Shown in pieces: positions 13,401-23,552 of a DNA stretch of 64,000 nt (positions are counted from its first letter, which is position 1; each line of letters starts with the position of its first letter). This DNA is from Telopea speciosissima. Lineage: Eukaryota; Streptophyta; Magnoliopsida; Proteales; Proteaceae. The position numbers and the translations under genes are program-made. The notes under the pieces are model-generated. The model had not been told where the DNA came from and did not search any database. It was given only the letters and a program-made list of their open reading frames with translations. The stretch lies in assembly GCF_018873765.1 (NCBI RefSeq), contig NC_057925.1:49984010-50048009 (forward strand), written 5' to 3'.

Positions 13401-16400
13401 CTGAGAAGAAACTCAGATTTGTAGGGGAGAGGGGGAATCTCACGCACAAACTCACACACTCACAGTTGAGCAACCAAACAATATTCTCTATTCAATTTTG
13501 AAAATGGACAAAGGAGGCCGTCTAAAGCAACACGCTGTAAGGAGTTGGATGTGGCTCTTTCTGTAATCCAGCTTACAAACAGCGTCTTTAGAGACCACAT
13601 TAATGCAACTACCTCCGGGCGATCACCAGACTACATAATTGGTCATTGCACTTTATACAGGTCTGAAAGATACTGCTGCGGCGCCAATCTTCATCCTCAA
13701 TGACTTTGTGAGTGGTCAGAACAGGACGAAGAACATAACAAGGATGTCGTTTCTCATCATTGTCATTGCAGTTGATTTCACCTGGTTCAAGCTCTGGCGG
13801 TAAATCAACTGTCTCAACACCAAGGTGCTCTTCTAGACCACAAGGTATAAAAGAATCCTTATCAACATAAGCTACCAAGCAGTTGGGACACTGAGCACTG
13901 AATTGTCTGTATCTTTTGCACGTGAAACACTGATGATAGCCTTTTGCATCACAGGAGGTCTATCGGAACCACGTCGAGGCGGAGAATATGGTCCACTAGG
14001 GCATGAAGATACCATGTCATAATCAGGCCGAGGTGGAGAATATGGCCAATTAGGCCGTGATGATGCCATCAATGAACCAGTAGCCTGTGGTTTGCTGAAT
14101 GACTTTTCCCCCGGGGGGGGGGGGGAAGACTATTGCTGACTGTAACTGTTACCCCTAGAAAAAGTGTCGGGAAATTTCCTTCAAGTGCAAGGACATTTCA
14201 GACTTTCTTCTACCTGATAAGCAACCTTTACTGCATCCTCCATTGTAGGCACTCAACTGGATGCGAGTGTAGCACTAATCTGAGGGTGCAAACCATTGCG
14301 GAACTATGCCATCAATACTTCTTCATCCCACTCAAAAACAGATCAAGTGATATAATAATAGAATCTAGCACCTCCTCGACTGTTAGGTTTTCTTGTCTCA
14401 ACCGTGCAAACCTAAGGTGCATGCGCTACTTGTAATCAGTAGGCAAGAATCTTTGGTTCATGGCTTCACTCATCTCAGCCCAAGTAATGACTAACCCAAT
14501 GCCTTGGGTTTGATTCTGCTGTTGTTGCTTGATCCACCAGACTCAAGCTGTGCCTTTCAGTTTAGCCTATGCAAATAAGACTTTCCAAGCCTCAATCAAA
14601 CCGTACCATCTGATAAAGGTCTCCAAACTGTGAATCCAATTAAGGTACTATTCTGGATTATTATCCGCATAAAAATCAAGGACGTCCAGTTTTGCTGCTC
14701 TTTCAGCTCCATAATCATCATATAAACTGACTCCATAAGGTGGTGGTGGTGGTGGCGTATCATGAGGGGGGTCCTGTGGGACGGAATTGGAAGAATCCCC
14801 AGATTGCATGCGACTCTTTCCTTTATCAAAAGCCACCAATCATCAATAGCTTGCATGGTTGTAATCATAGTATGGAGGAAACTAACAGCTGCGGTTAGGA
14901 TATCGACACATTCAGTGAGGATGTCAACTTTTGTATCAATTTCACCTTTGTATGAGTTGAGCTATTGGAGAATCTCACTATTGGCTACCATAGTACCATG
15001 ATTAAAAACGAAGAGAACACTCAAAGGATAATGACAAAACAGTAATTAAGTAGAAATTTATAAGATGATGGCAGAATTGTAATTAAAGTAATATGAAAGG
15101 CTTACTAAGGCAGACTAGAGAAAGAGTATGATGAGTAACAAAAATTAAAGGATAAAGGTTAACTTGGAATAAAAAAGAAAATACGTGACAAAAGGAATAT
15201 AAGAGAAAGAGGTGCAGTTTAGGAATAAAAAAGGAAAGATAATATAATATAGGGAAAATTACGCATACACCCCTGTACTACGCGTTAAATACAAATGACC
15301 CAAGGTTTCAAAAAGTGAACGAGTGCACCTCCTATAGTTTCAAAACCTTGCTAAACTAACTGACAGTTAGCCATCCAACGTTAACTGATGATGTGGCCTT
15401 CAAAGTGGAAATGAAATGTCCATTTTACCCTTTCAATCTTTTCTAAACTTCTTCTACACTGATCAAAACCACCATTACCAGCTCCACCTTCCTTCCTCTT
15501 AACCAACTTCCAACTCTTGGCCGCAACCCTCTGCAAAATGGGTCAATTCGAGGAAGCCATCCAAGTGCTCCGCAAGTCAGTTTTGTTATCTTATTCCGCT
15601 GATTTAAATCTCAACCCAGAGCTAGCCAATGCCTCATTTTCAGTGTTCATGCTGCTGGGGAACATCTACTTCAAATTGGGTCATTACAATGCTGCCATGG
15701 ATTCCTTCCGATCGGGTCTCGATGTCCAAACCCAATCACTGGGAATGTCAAATCCACAGGTCGTCGAAACTTGCAGATACATAGTCGAGTCTTACCAGCA
15801 ACTCATGCATTTCAAGGAGGCAAAGGAGCTATGTTCCCTAGCCCTCAAGATCTATAACGACAGCACCAAATGCAGCAGTAATAGCTCCATCGAAGAGGCC
15901 GAGGCCAGGAGACTCATGGGTCTGATCCACAACGGCATGGGCGTAAACAGAGCAGCATTGGAACAGCTGCTTCTAGCAAGCTCAGTCCTCTCATCCTTGC
16001 CAGAACCAGAACAGCTTGAAGTGGCATCCCTTGACGCTAGCATCGGTGAAACGTATGTCTCTTTAAGTAGATACGATGAGGCTCTGTCATTGTTCCACAA
16101 AGCGCTTTTGAGGCTCAAAGCTTTGTATGGAGAAGCGGACACTGCAGTAGCTTCCATTTTTGTAAGCCTTGCAGATCTTCACCTAAAGAAAGGAATGCTA
16201 AAGGACACCCAACTCCATTGTGAGAAAGCCCTTCTTATCTATGGCAGTATCGATGCTAATGTGTTCAATTCGGCAGAGGATTTCGCCATGGGTTTAACTG
16301 CTACAGCAGGCTTGTTCGAGTCCATGGGAGAAGTTAAGCATGCCATTTCGCTACTCCACAAGGCTCGTGAGATCATCGAAAGCACATTAGAACACCCAAA

Positions 16401-19400
16401 TGCGATAGTTGGTGGAATTGAAGTACAGATTGGGATGATGCTGCAGATGAGTGGGAATCACCGTGAAGCGTATTTGATGCTGAGAAGCGCCATCTCTAAG
16501 TACGGATTAGTTGGTCAGAAGAAAAGTCTCATGATAGGGATGCTATTGAATCAGATGGGTTTGGTCTGTATGGGATTGAATTCCATCTGGGAAGCTGCAG
16601 AAAAATTCAAGCAAAAAAGTTTGGAGATCCCAGAACTTGGTTGGGTTACGAACCAAAGAGATTGCATTACCCAGAAAAGGAAACACAAGAGGAAGGAAGG
16701 TGGAGCTGGAAGAGGAACTTGGTTGGGTTTCGGTCAGTGAAGGAGAAGAAAAGAATGAAATGGGTGTAGCAGTTGTAGACAAAGATTGAAAGGGTAAAAT
16801 GGACATTTCATCTCCACTTTGAAGGCCCATCATCAGTTAACGTTGGGTGGCTAACGGTCAGTTAGTTTAGCAGGGTTTTGAAACTACAGGGGGTGCACTC
16901 ATTCACTTTTTGAAACTTGAGTCGATTTGTATTTAACGCAAAGTACAAGGGGTGTACGCATACACAAAGCACTAAACAGGGGGCAATCTTGGGAATATGG
17001 GGTTTAAAAAAGGAAACAGTGGGTTGAAGGTTTAATGCAGAACCAGGGGGGTCTGCTATGGTGGGCTTCACAGAGAGAACGGTAGAAGAATTAGAAGAGA
17101 GGAGGGGAAAGGGAAGAGGGAAATCACGTTCATACACACACTCTCAAAGAGCTTCACAAATAACTTCCATTAATCAAATCTGCAGATCTGTTACTCTCCT
17201 ACGATTACAATGAATAAATAGAGAATAGCCTTGCATAGGAATAGAAACCTAACTATAATAGAAACAACCCAAAATGGAAACTACTAAAATAGACCATATC
17301 TAAGAAAAGAAAACTACCTAATAAGCTCCTACGTAATCTACTCATGAAATAAAACAAATATTGCATCCTAACTAAACTACCAGCCCTTGCCAGACCAGTC
17401 CTTGGTTTGGGCTTCCAAAGTGGGTCATGCCGGTCCAGCCAGGCTAAGGCAACTACATCAAGGTTATAGACTTCTCCTGCTTCGAGTCTGATTCTGTCGA
17501 ACCATAGAAGACTGGAGGGAGGCGTTGCGAGGAAGGAGGGAGCTCCGTGATTTCAAAGGATGTTGTGAGTTGCGACTTGCGAAAAAAGGAAGAAATAGAG
17601 TTCGAGTGCAACCTAGGTATGAGTTTTCTCTCTTTGTTGCTTGACATCTCTCGTTCTCTCTTCTCTTCTTTTCTCCCTTTTTTTTCGGTTCTTTGTTGCT
17701 AGCGGTCCCTTAAGCGAAGGAGGGGGTCAAAGATGCTGGAAAAAAGGAGGGGTGGGGAATCGAAGGAAGGGTGATAAGCAAGGGTTTTTTTTTAACAGAA
17801 TGAAATCGAAGAAGGGTCACTGTGGGAGTTGAGGGGGTGGGGTTGGGGTTCTACTTGAGGCAGTAGATTTGGGGTTGCCTGTGGAAATCACAGGGTTAGG
17901 ATTGGGGTTGGGGTTGTTGGAATCGTAGGGAGATTTTGGGGTTTCAGTGAATCGAAGGGAGGTGTTGGGCTCTGCTGGTATTTTTTATCACAGCTCTCGG
18001 CAGAGGAGAATAGAACTAATGGCAGGGAATGAGAGAGGTTGATGGGAACGGATGATGGAACCTGTCTCGGATACCAAATTGGTGGGGAGCCAGTAGGGAG
18101 AAAGACAATCTCAGAAGAAACTCAGACTTCTAGAGGAGAAAGGGAATCCCACGCACAAAATCACACACTCACAATTGAGCAACCAAACAATATTCTCTAT
18201 TCAATCTGTTCCAATGTTGGTTACCATGCAAGTACTTAAACAAGAAAATAACAAGACTCCTATTCTAATTAAAAAATAATAATAGGCTTAACATAAATAA
18301 CTACTAAATATATAAACTAATTCCAACCCTCGTTGGACCAAAAACCAATAGACCGGTTCTGTCTGGATTTGGGTCTCCAAAGCCTATCATGCCGGTTAAT
18401 GTAGTCGTCGATAGGTAGGAGACCTACTAGGAGCCAAACAACAGGATCAAATAACAAAAGGGGCTGCTAGTTCGAATGGACAACACTAGGATTTAGGTCA
18501 ATTCCTAGAGTTAGGGTAGGATAATGGGAATATAGTTTATAGGATTAAACTAGGCAGGTTTTGGGGCGTTTAGAAAGCTAGGTTTAGCTAGGTTTAGATG
18601 AGAATTCAAAATTCCAGAAATTAGGGTTAGGATTTCGGGTTTTGGGTTTTAGAAATTAGGTCAAATTTAGGGTTTTGAAAGACAAATAGGGGCAGCAGCT
18701 TGGGTCGAGTGTAGGGGGTGTTACGGAGAGGCTGTGGTTTGAATTTGAAGTAATTCTAATGGTTAAATATGGCTGGGCAGCAAGATCTAGGGTTTAATGG
18801 AGTTAGGGTTTATGGGATTCAAACAATAAATAAAGGGGATTGATTGGGGGAAAGGATTAGAGGGTTAGAAAAAGAAATTGGGTGTCAAACTTACTAGAGA
18901 TTCCACTGGCAGCAGCTTGAACAGATGTGAAGGATAGAACCACCTTCGAATTGAAGAAGATACTCCCAGCCGTCACAGCGTAAAGAGTTAACCGGATTCC
19001 ACCAGTCCCTTTCCACCTTGATAGAACCACAAGGATGCACACTCACAAGGAGCAACACTCAACAGAGCAGGGCAGCAGCAATGGCAGCAAACAAAAGCTT
19101 TTCATTAATCAAATTCGTGTTCAAGGCTTTGCCCCCTTACAACCTTATATAAAAGACTCAAAAATAGACTTCTACTCTAAAAAGGAAAGGCCTAACCCAA
19201 TTCTTAACCTATTAGGTAACCTAAACTGACTAGGAAACTAAAATACTAAAGGAAATAGACTCAAAACATGGTTGGACTTATAGAGCCCTAATCTAGCCCA
19301 ACTTACATCACATGACCACTTAAGTTGTCATATGACCACTTACCAAGCCACATGATCACTTAAATAGAATCAATTGGATGCAACCAATTTGAACCGGTTC

Positions 19401-21301
19401 AATTAAAAAACATAAAAATAAACTAAGTATTGGGCTAATCCCGTATACAACCTATATACCCCCTAGTTAGGCTCATTAAAGTGGCCTATTACATAGAAAA
19501 CCCTTGGGATCAAAGGCCCAACATATATATATCCCAACCCTAGACTTATTCCTAATAAAAGAAGCCCAGTTTGGTGATAATTCTGCATCACCGGTCCAAC
19601 CAGTCAAGTGATAGCTTGTGCAAATTTATGGTAATATAATAAGAACCCATTAGTAATAGCTTGTACACATCTCAAGGTGTGCTTTAAAATTCTCTCCCTC
19701 ACAATAGTGAGGATTAGAAGTATTACCAGCAAAATTAGAAGTAAAAATAGTCAACATAGTAATAATGAGGAAACATAGGAAACTACTGTAGTAAAGTACC
19801 AGAATTTACAGAAACTATGTATCATGAAGGTGAGCACTAGAACCCAAGAAGGATAATTTCTGGTTTAAGTATGAAATTTTGTGTTATTGTGCTAGTGAAG
19901 GCCACTTTGGGATTCTTAAAACCAACTCTACCCTGTTTTCAAGATTCTACCATCGGATAAAAGATCAAGAGCAAACTAATAACGATATTTCAAACATTAG
20001 GAACACTGTAGGATAATACTTTTCATATTAGATGTTTTCCCTTGATAAACAAAAAAAAAAAAATCTACAGTTATTAGTTATAGTGTGAACTCTGGGCACT
20101 TCAAAAAAAAAAGGGGGCATACCCAGTGCACGAGGCTTCCGCCACTGCGAGTCTGGGGAGGGTCACATTGTACACAACCTTACCCCGCTTCGCGGAGAGG
20201 CTGTTTTGCTACTCGAACCCGCGACCACTAAGTCGCAATGGAGCAACCTTACCGTTGCACCAAGGTCCACCCTCTACTCTGGGGCACTTCCATGCAAACA
20301 AGTTCTTCTCAACTTTTCCTATCCGAAAACCTAGGAAATTTCTTTTGTACGTAACTAGTGCCGAGGGTTGAGATTCACTCTCAGCCTTCGCTACAACAAT
20401 TGATGTGCTTCAAGAAGCCCAAGAGAAAGACTTCTGTCAAGGTCATCACCCATAGTAGTAGTAGTTCAGGTATATCAAAGAGCACAAGGCAGACAAGTAA
20501 AGAAGAGATATAGGTGCAAGGCCTAATAGCTTAGTTGGATGAAGTATTACCACATCTACATAGAAAACCATTTCACTTCACAAAAAGATAAAGATATAAT
20601 TCCGCAATGGTCATTTCTTGTATTGGGGTAACTTCTACTTATTGTAACAGACTAAGGTTTATTCAGCTATCATTCCCCACTTCAGTTTCCCGACTTGTAA
20701 ACCCTAATTGTCACCACAGTGACAACATTACAGAACCCATGAATGCAAAATAAGCAAAGCAGATTGGAGAGGACAAAGTGGCGATCCCCATGCATTTTGG
20801 ATTCCAAACTGAAGACATCCTACTCGAGTTTCACACTACATAACCTATGAGGTACCAAATCTAAATTCACTTGTTTTGGTAAACATTCCTCAGTGGCTCA
20901 GAAAGATAGATGAACTCAAAAAGACCAAATACGAAACTAAGGCAAATATTCAAAATAGAGACAAATCAGAAGAAGCACGCACCCACGCCCAGCTGTGAGG
21001 ACTGACAACTTCATAAATTGGCTTCACGATCGCGTAGAAACGAGCGCTTGTACTGAGAACAAGGCCAGCATTTGGTCTCTCCAAGATAAGGTAGCCCCCA
21101 GTCATCAAAACCTTCCCAGGAGCGGATGCAACTCTGGAAGAACAGCAACAATAACACCAATACAAACAACTCAATTCAAATGCTATCGTCTTCTATTTAA
21201 ACAACCAAACAGAAACAAACCACAGAAACCAAATCGATTAGACACAGCAAAGCAAGAGAAAACAAAAATTTAGCAAGCAGAAATGGAGCTTACACTGCCA
21301 T
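1420..21301 (-). CDS. PMK: Phosphomevalonate kinase, eight exons, 3' end not found
   Basis: PMK phosphorylates mevalonate 5-phosphate in the isoprenoid (mevalonate) pathway and belongs to the GHMP kinases. Coding exons on the minus strand are 21301-21294, 21133-20983, 11921-11824, 11581-11469, 11377-11325, 3191-2805, 1880-1776 and 1647-1420. Their phases join without a stop into 381 codons. The protein starts [20 protein letters not shown], and the ATP-binding GHMP motif is [12 protein letters not shown] in exon 6, followed by [20 protein letters not shown]. Exon 8 carries [20 protein letters not shown]. Plant PMKs are about 500 residues, so roughly 125 C-terminal residues (the last GHMP segment) are missing. 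The exon 8 donor at 1419 looks normal, but no acceptor exon follows before the DRP3 exon. Intron 3 uses a GC donor. Introns 2 and 5 are 9.1 and 8.1 kb and full of transposons. It may be a truncated gene or one continuing beyond the edge. Confidence 0.88.
3695..4857 (+). repeat. Left LTR of the Gypsy element
   Basis: About 1.16 kb aligns by eye over its whole length with 7204-8275, for example around tttgatcccatgtgtttt (3778) and again at 7253. A T-run insertion at about 4510-4532 is specific to this copy. Its 3' end meets the primer-binding site. Confidence 0.8.
4859..4870 (+). promoter_or_regulatory. Primer-binding site, initiator tRNA-Met type
   Basis: tggtatcaaagc differs by one base from the standard plant retrotransposon primer-binding site tggtatcagagc, and it sits 1-2 bases after the left LTR. 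Confidence 0.75.
4872..6380 (+). pseudogene. Degenerate Gypsy gag and internal sequence
   Basis: A frame starts [19 protein letters not shown] at 4872 and soon meets a stop. Other frames continue with [20 protein letters not shown] near 5257-5316 and a trailing WE-EELKEKY segment. This is the usual Gypsy gag wording (DDYFDWFDLSETRK...ARTKL). After about 5600 the frames are short; 5841-6125 is open for 94 codons but not recognised. No pol domains are seen. Confidence 0.7.
6415..7203 (-). mobile_element. Au-type SINE, split by a hAT MITE
   Basis: Minus-strand Au SINE body (segments 6415-6426 and 7091-7203) with the family words gcacgaggctccc, acttcgcggagaggctgttt and a tRNA-like B-box region. 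The target duplication is 15 bp: gttaaaccacctaaa at 6399-6413 and gttaaatcacctaaa at 7204-7218, as expected for target-primed insertion. Confidence 0.85.
6427..7090. mobile_element. hAT-like MITE inside the SINE
   Basis: This 664 bp element is bounded by a perfect 8-bp duplication gtcccaat (6419-6426 and 7091-7098). Its ends, taggagtgaaac and (reversed) tagaggtgtaag, are imperfect inverted repeats. Both arms are rich in ggccctg/cagggcc words and the middle is AT-rich without an ORF. An 8-bp duplication with ends starting TAG fits hAT. A second copy lies at 30887-31430. Confidence 0.85.
8451..9130. repeat. GAAAC/TTTCG-rich dispersed repeat
   Basis: Two arms (about 8455-8640 and 8880-9110) are dense in cgaaatttc and gaaact words in both orientations around an AT-rich middle. 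It looks like a non-coding, partly fold-back repeat. No target duplication was found, so the class is open. Confidence 0.4.
9425..9594 (-). mobile_element. Au-type SINE
   Basis: Full-length minus-strand copy. It begins (reversed) with a tRNA-like head whose A-box is TTGGTGCAACGG and B-box is GGATTCGAGTC, and it ends in a T tail. It is flanked by a perfect 18-bp duplication atccaagagaatttcatt (9407-9424 and 9595-9612), which suggests a fairly young insertion. Confidence 0.92.
9710..11196. repeat. ~120 bp direct duplication flanking the GATACG element
   Basis: 9710-9828 and 11068-11196 are near-identical, from cttaattcatttcctttccc to aataaaaatgctacca. The TIR element inserted at the edge of the first copy, so the tandem duplication probably predates the insertion. 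Confidence 0.8.
9833..11025. mobile_element. GATACG-rich TIR element
   Basis: A 1.19 kb element with inverted ends CAAGGAATTAAGTATCGG and CAAGGATTTAAGTATCGG and the 8-bp duplication accataat (9825-9832, 11026-11033). Both ends carry dense arrays of cgatac/gtatcg words. The middle is AT-rich and has no transposase frame. It is non-autonomous; the 8-bp duplication suggests hAT. Confidence 0.8.
11818..11826 (-). other. GC-AG splice donor of PMK intron 3
   Basis: The minus strand reads AAG|GCAAGT at the end of exon 3. Joining AG to the G after the CAG acceptor at 11582-11584 restores the frame (…[14 protein letters not shown]…). The nearby GT alternative gives a stop. AG|GCAAGT is the known consensus for rare GC donors. 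Confidence 0.8.
12075..13312 (+). repeat. Possible solo LTR
   Basis: The segment starts tgatgtagattg and ends ttaaatcaca. It contains a TATA-like tatatacttgtaagagcc and a downstream R/U5-like part. This resembles the TGATGTAG-starting LTRs elsewhere in the window, but no partner LTR or target duplication is seen. The interval has no convincing gene. Confidence 0.4.
13366..13497 (-). repeat. LTR 3'-end fragment
   Basis: gggagaaagacaatctgaga through caaccaaacaatattctcta matches 18090-18210 closely. Both are minus-oriented LTR ends, which suggests one element once spanned the interval between them. Confidence 0.6.
13609..14870 (-). pseudogene. Gypsy gag, zinc knuckle and protease remnant
   Basis: On the minus strand, broken frames spell a Gypsy polyprotein. 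Gag comes first ([17 protein letters not shown], then [17 protein letters not shown] and AWKVLFAQAKLKGTAQAWW, about 14650-14500, with a proline-rich leader). A zinc-knuckle-like segment follows near 13900. Then comes a protease-proximal segment with [20 protein letters not shown] (about 13700-13640). Several stops and frame changes make it dead. It lies in PMK intron 2 in the PMK orientation. Confidence 0.75.
15463..16740 (+). CDS. Captured kinesin-light-chain-related (KLCR/CMU) TPR fragment, open frame
   Basis: An uninterrupted frame runs from after a stop at 15460 to TGA at 16740; the first ATG is at 15538 (400 residues). The protein is a string of TPR units, for example [56 protein letters not shown]-like [20 protein letters not shown] and [20 protein letters not shown]. 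These match the KLCR family, TPR proteins that link microtubules and cellulose synthase tracks. The frame starts in the middle of a TPR ([17 protein letters not shown] aligns to an internal KLCR helix), so the N-terminus is missing. After ELGW the last ~35 residues do not look like KLCR. No intron is visible. The intact frame in a decayed neighbourhood suggests a recent capture or selection. Confidence 0.75.
   Translation, partial: SKPPLPAPPSFLLTNFQLLAATLCKMGQFEEAIQVLRKSVLLSYSADLNLNPELANASFSVFMLLGNIYFKLGHYNAAMDSFRSGLDVQTQSLGMSNPQVVETCRYIVESYQQLMHFKEAKELCSLALKIYNDSTKCSSNSSIEEAEARRLMGLIHNGMGVNRAALEQLLLASSVLSSLPEPEQLEVASLDASIGETYVSLSRYDEALSLFHKALLRLKALYGEADTAVASIFVSLADLHLKKGMLKDTQLHCEKALLIYGSIDANVFNSAEDFAMGLTATAGLFESMGEVKHAISLLHKAREIIESTLEHPNAIVGGIEVQIGMMLQMSGNHREAYLMLRSAISKYGLVGQKKSLMIGMLLNQMGLVCMGLNSIWEAAEKFKQKSLEIPELGWVTNQRDCITQKRKHKRKEGGAGRGTWLGFGQ
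16631..16733 (+). repeat. Short direct repeat at the KLCR fragment end
   Basis: aacttggttgggtt occurs at about 16636 and again at about 16718, bracketing the point where KLCR similarity ends. It may mark the join between captured and filler sequence. Confidence 0.4.
17025..17485 (-). repeat. Minus-strand LTR with polypurine tract
   Basis: Read on the minus strand, a purine-rich stretch (GAAGCAGGAGAAG) is followed by an LTR starting TGATGTAGTTGCC at about 17460 and running to about 17025. Its organisation resembles the 18081-18400 LTR but the sequences differ, so it belongs to another element. Confidence 0.5.
18064..18420 (-). repeat. Minus-strand LTR with adjacent primer-binding site
   Basis: The minus strand has an LTR ending CTCCCCACCA at about 18081, followed by TGGTATCCGAGAC (18064-18076), an initiator tRNA-Met-type primer-binding site. 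It pairs with the fragment at 13366-13497. The internal Gypsy remnant and the KLCR element lie between them. Confidence 0.6.
18480..19590 (-). repeat. Minus-strand LTR related to the intron-5 Gypsy LTR
   Basis: Read on the minus strand from TGATGCAG at 19590, the sequence follows the 3695-4857 LTR: the Pol II-like start region, tttgatccc, atgtaataggccactttaat, and the R/U5 words aattctttgattaatgaaaagc-like. The inner end is uncertain. It is a third, diverged copy of that LTR family, probably solo. Confidence 0.55.
20103..20275 (-). mobile_element. Au-type SINE
   Basis: Full-length minus-strand copy with the same tRNA-like head (caacggtaaggttgctcc reversed) and body as 9425-9594, ending in a T tail. 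It is flanked by actctgggcacttc (20089-20102) and actctggggcacttc (20276-20290), a duplication with one indel. Confidence 0.88.
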
Positions 21302-21611
21302 CGCTCTCCACTTATTTGCTCCACTCGTGTGCTCACTGCTCAATCAATCTGACTTCTACCTACTTCAGAACTCCCCAGAGACTACTAAACCACAATAAAT
21401 AACTGCAAACAATTCGATGAAGAATGCAGAAACAACCAATTAGATACGTGAGATCACAAAAGGTGAAAATTTTATAATATTTTGTTTTAATTGTTGGTTG
21501 CAGATTTTACTGAATTATTACTTCACTAGTTCAATATTTCAATCTGCTTATATATTCAAAAACAAAAACAATGTAACAGAGAAGAGAATCAACTTAGAGT
21601 TCAATAATTCT
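21302..21611. promoter_or_regulatory. PMK 5' UTR and proximal promoter interval
   Basis: About 310 bp upstream of the PMK ATG, AT-rich, between the start codon and the minisatellite. No clear TATA box or other site is picked out by eye. Confidence 0.3.
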
Positions 21612-21833
21612 AGTTAGGCTCTCTTTGGTTGGGATTAGATTTCGATTCTAGATTGATTTCTCAAAATAATTCAACGAATAATTCTATTTAGGCTCTCTTT
21701 GGTTGGATTTAGATTTCGATTCTAGATTGATTTCTAAAAATAATTCAACCAAAAATTCTATTTAGGCTCTCTTTGGTTGGATTTAGATTTCGATTCTAGA
21801 TTGATTTCTTAAAATAATTCAACGAATAGTTTA
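21612..21833. repeat. Three-copy ~73 bp minisatellite upstream of PMK
   Basis: Three head-to-tail units, each beginning taggctctctttggttg (21616, 21689, 21763), spaced 73 and 74 bp with only a few substitutions. It lies 310-530 bp upstream of the PMK start codon. Confidence 0.95.
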
Positions 21834-21957
21834 TATTTTTAAAAGAAATTGCAATTGCTTGGTTGCATCTTTCTCAGATTTCATAGAACATTTACAGAGA
21901 AAGGGGTGGGATTGGGGCGGGTTGCGAAAACCAAAATCGTCATCCAACATTTTCAGA

Positions 21958-22275
21958 ATCAAAGCTCTGTACGTCAATTTTTTCCGGTAAGGAGGGCCAT
22001 CCAAAACAGAGCATCAAAGCTCTGCACGTCATGATTCCTAAAGGGAGCGTGGAAGAAAATGAAAAAATGGCCACTTTCCAAGTTCAAGTTTTAGCTGCAT
22101 CATGAAGAGCATTGCTGTTCAAGACTCAAAAGAGGCAGCGTGGAAGAAAATGGTAAATGGTAAATGGTCAATTTCCAAGTTCGAGTTTTTTCTGTATCAT
22201 GGGGAGCTTTGCTGTTCAAGGCTCAAAAGAGGCAGCGGGGAAGAAAATGGTAAAAAGGCCAATTTAAGGAGTGAG
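21958..22275 (+). repeat. 2.4-copy ~91-96 bp tandem repeat
   Basis: Units starting at 22047, 22138 and 22234 each begin gcg(t/g)ggaagaaaatg; the third is cut short near 22275. A smaller duplication, atcaaagctctg(t/c)acgtca, occurs at about 21958 and 22012. No product is recognised, although short frames run through the repeat on the plus strand. Confidence 0.85.
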
Positions 22276-22340
22276 AACGACATGCCTGCAAAGGAGTCCT
22301 TCAAGACTCCAAAGAAGGTTCGAAAATGGAAAAATGGCAT

Positions 22341-22556
22341 TTAATATTTCATTTCTGCAATGATCTGAGAGAGGAGAATTTTACCTTTACTCGTAAGTGT
22401 CGTCGAAATATTTCTCAGAGAAATCTGGAAGAAAATATTGGCAAATGTGATCCCACCGACACCAAGGGTACCGGTTCTGGTTTTTCTTTGTTGGAACTTT
22501 AACGGCAATGAGAGGAGAGAGGAAGAAAACAAGAAAGTTTTGTTCGATTTCGCCAA
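22341..22556 (-). other. Unassigned short ORF region
   Basis: The minus strand is open for 71 codons with no recognisable domain. The surrounding sequence to about 22790 is also unassigned; nothing convincing is seen. Confidence 0.15.
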
Positions 22557-22789
22557 GTACCTTCAGGGGAAGAAGAAAATAAACAGAAAATGATGATCAG
22601 AAATAAAAGAAGGAATACTTTAAACTTCAAGTGCAAACGAGACTGCATTTCTATCATCAAGAGATAAATCGGGAAGAAAATACAGCGAAGAAGACCAAGA
22701 GGCAGAGAGCAAGGATTGAGTACCTGGAATGGAGGAGAGAAACAGGACAACACTGTGCACCGATTTGAGAGAAGTAAATATAAAACAGG

Positions 22790-22985
22790 AGTGGGGCGGG
22801 GGGCTGCACCGGATCTTTATCCCCTCCAGTTCCCTGTCCGGCCAGTTCCCGAGTTCCTCCTCTAACATGGGGCTTGGAATGACCACCCTACCCCTGTCCG
22901 AACACTCTGCCCGGGTGGGATCCACCTCCTATTAGAGGAATTGGGGAACTGGGCAGAGCAGGGAACTGGAGGAGATAATTTTCCA
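22790..22985. mobile_element. MITE of the ATCTTTATCCCCTCCAGTT family
   Basis: The segment from ggatctttatcccctccagt to ggaggagataattttcc matches copies at about 55186-55372 and 59685-59850. It contains a degenerate internal inverted repeat (ccagttccc / gggaactgg). It is non-coding. Confidence 0.65.
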
Positions 22986-23326
22986 GGCTGCACCGCTGCA
23001 TAGAAGACACCGAGAAATAGAGATTCATGAGAGAAGATATCGAGAGATATCCGAAATTAGTAGCCATCATCCTGATTCGTAATCTCGGTATCAGTGTATC
23101 AGATCGGTATTTGTATCATCCAAAATTGTGTCGATTTAGTTATTGCTTGGTGGCATAGTCTCTACACAAGCGTTTGGATATCTACTTAGGGGGTTAAGGC
23201 ATCATCTCATGGTGCCTTGTGAGGGGGCATAGAAAACCAAGTAGATATCTTTTTCCCATTTCAAATCCTTCTCTAAGATCTGGAAAATGAAGGACGCTAA
23301 CTATTAAGAAGAGTTAGAAGGAATTT

Positions 23327-23474
23327 TTATCCACTCCTGTTACAGTACGGTGCTGTAACGCATCGTGCGGCAGCTGGAGAGGCCATGTGCACCATGTGAG
23401 GCCCGCTGTGCCACATGGCCTATGCAGCACCGCACGATGCACTATAGCACCGTGCTGTAACAGGAGAGGATAAC
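23327..23474. mobile_element. Fold-back MITE
   Basis: Two ~65 bp arms are near-perfect reverse complements: left ctcctgttacagtacggtgc and right gcaccgtgctgtaacaggag, continuing through gcatcgtgcgg / ccgcacgatgc. The loop is short. The RNA would form a long hairpin. No target duplication was found. Confidence 0.8.
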
Positions 23475-23552
23475 GATTCGAGTTGGAAGAGGTAATCAGC
23501 CATGTAAAAGTTTCTGTATGAAGTTTTGAAACTTGGGTGTGCTTGGAGGACC

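Larger units (their letters stand above)
15253..16968. mobile_element. Long-TIR element (Pack-MULE-like) carrying a KLCR fragment
   Basis: Inverted repeats of about 185 bp (15253-15445 and 16780-16968) match almost base for base, including words such as ctaactgac(a/c)gttagcca and tttaccctttcaatct. Between them sits 1.3 kb of protein-coding sequence from an unrelated gene. Long TIRs enclosing a host gene fragment are the definition of a Pack-MULE. The left end begins gggaaaatta, like two TIR elements at 34774 and 36101 that have 9-bp duplications. The outermost right ~10 bp has diverged and no target duplication was found, so the class is inferred. Confidence 0.75.

Noticed and set aside
14105..14128. 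C5-G13 run as a possible G-quadruplex or regulatory site
   Set aside because: A single homopolymer within a dead retroelement; more likely slippage or an assembly problem.
16543..16833. Minus-strand ORF opposite the KLCR fragment
   Set aside because: Shadow of the plus-strand KLCR frame and the TIR.
22341..22556. 71-codon minus-strand ORF as a gene
   Set aside because: No domain, and the alternative frame also reads through with a stop; no splice partner found.
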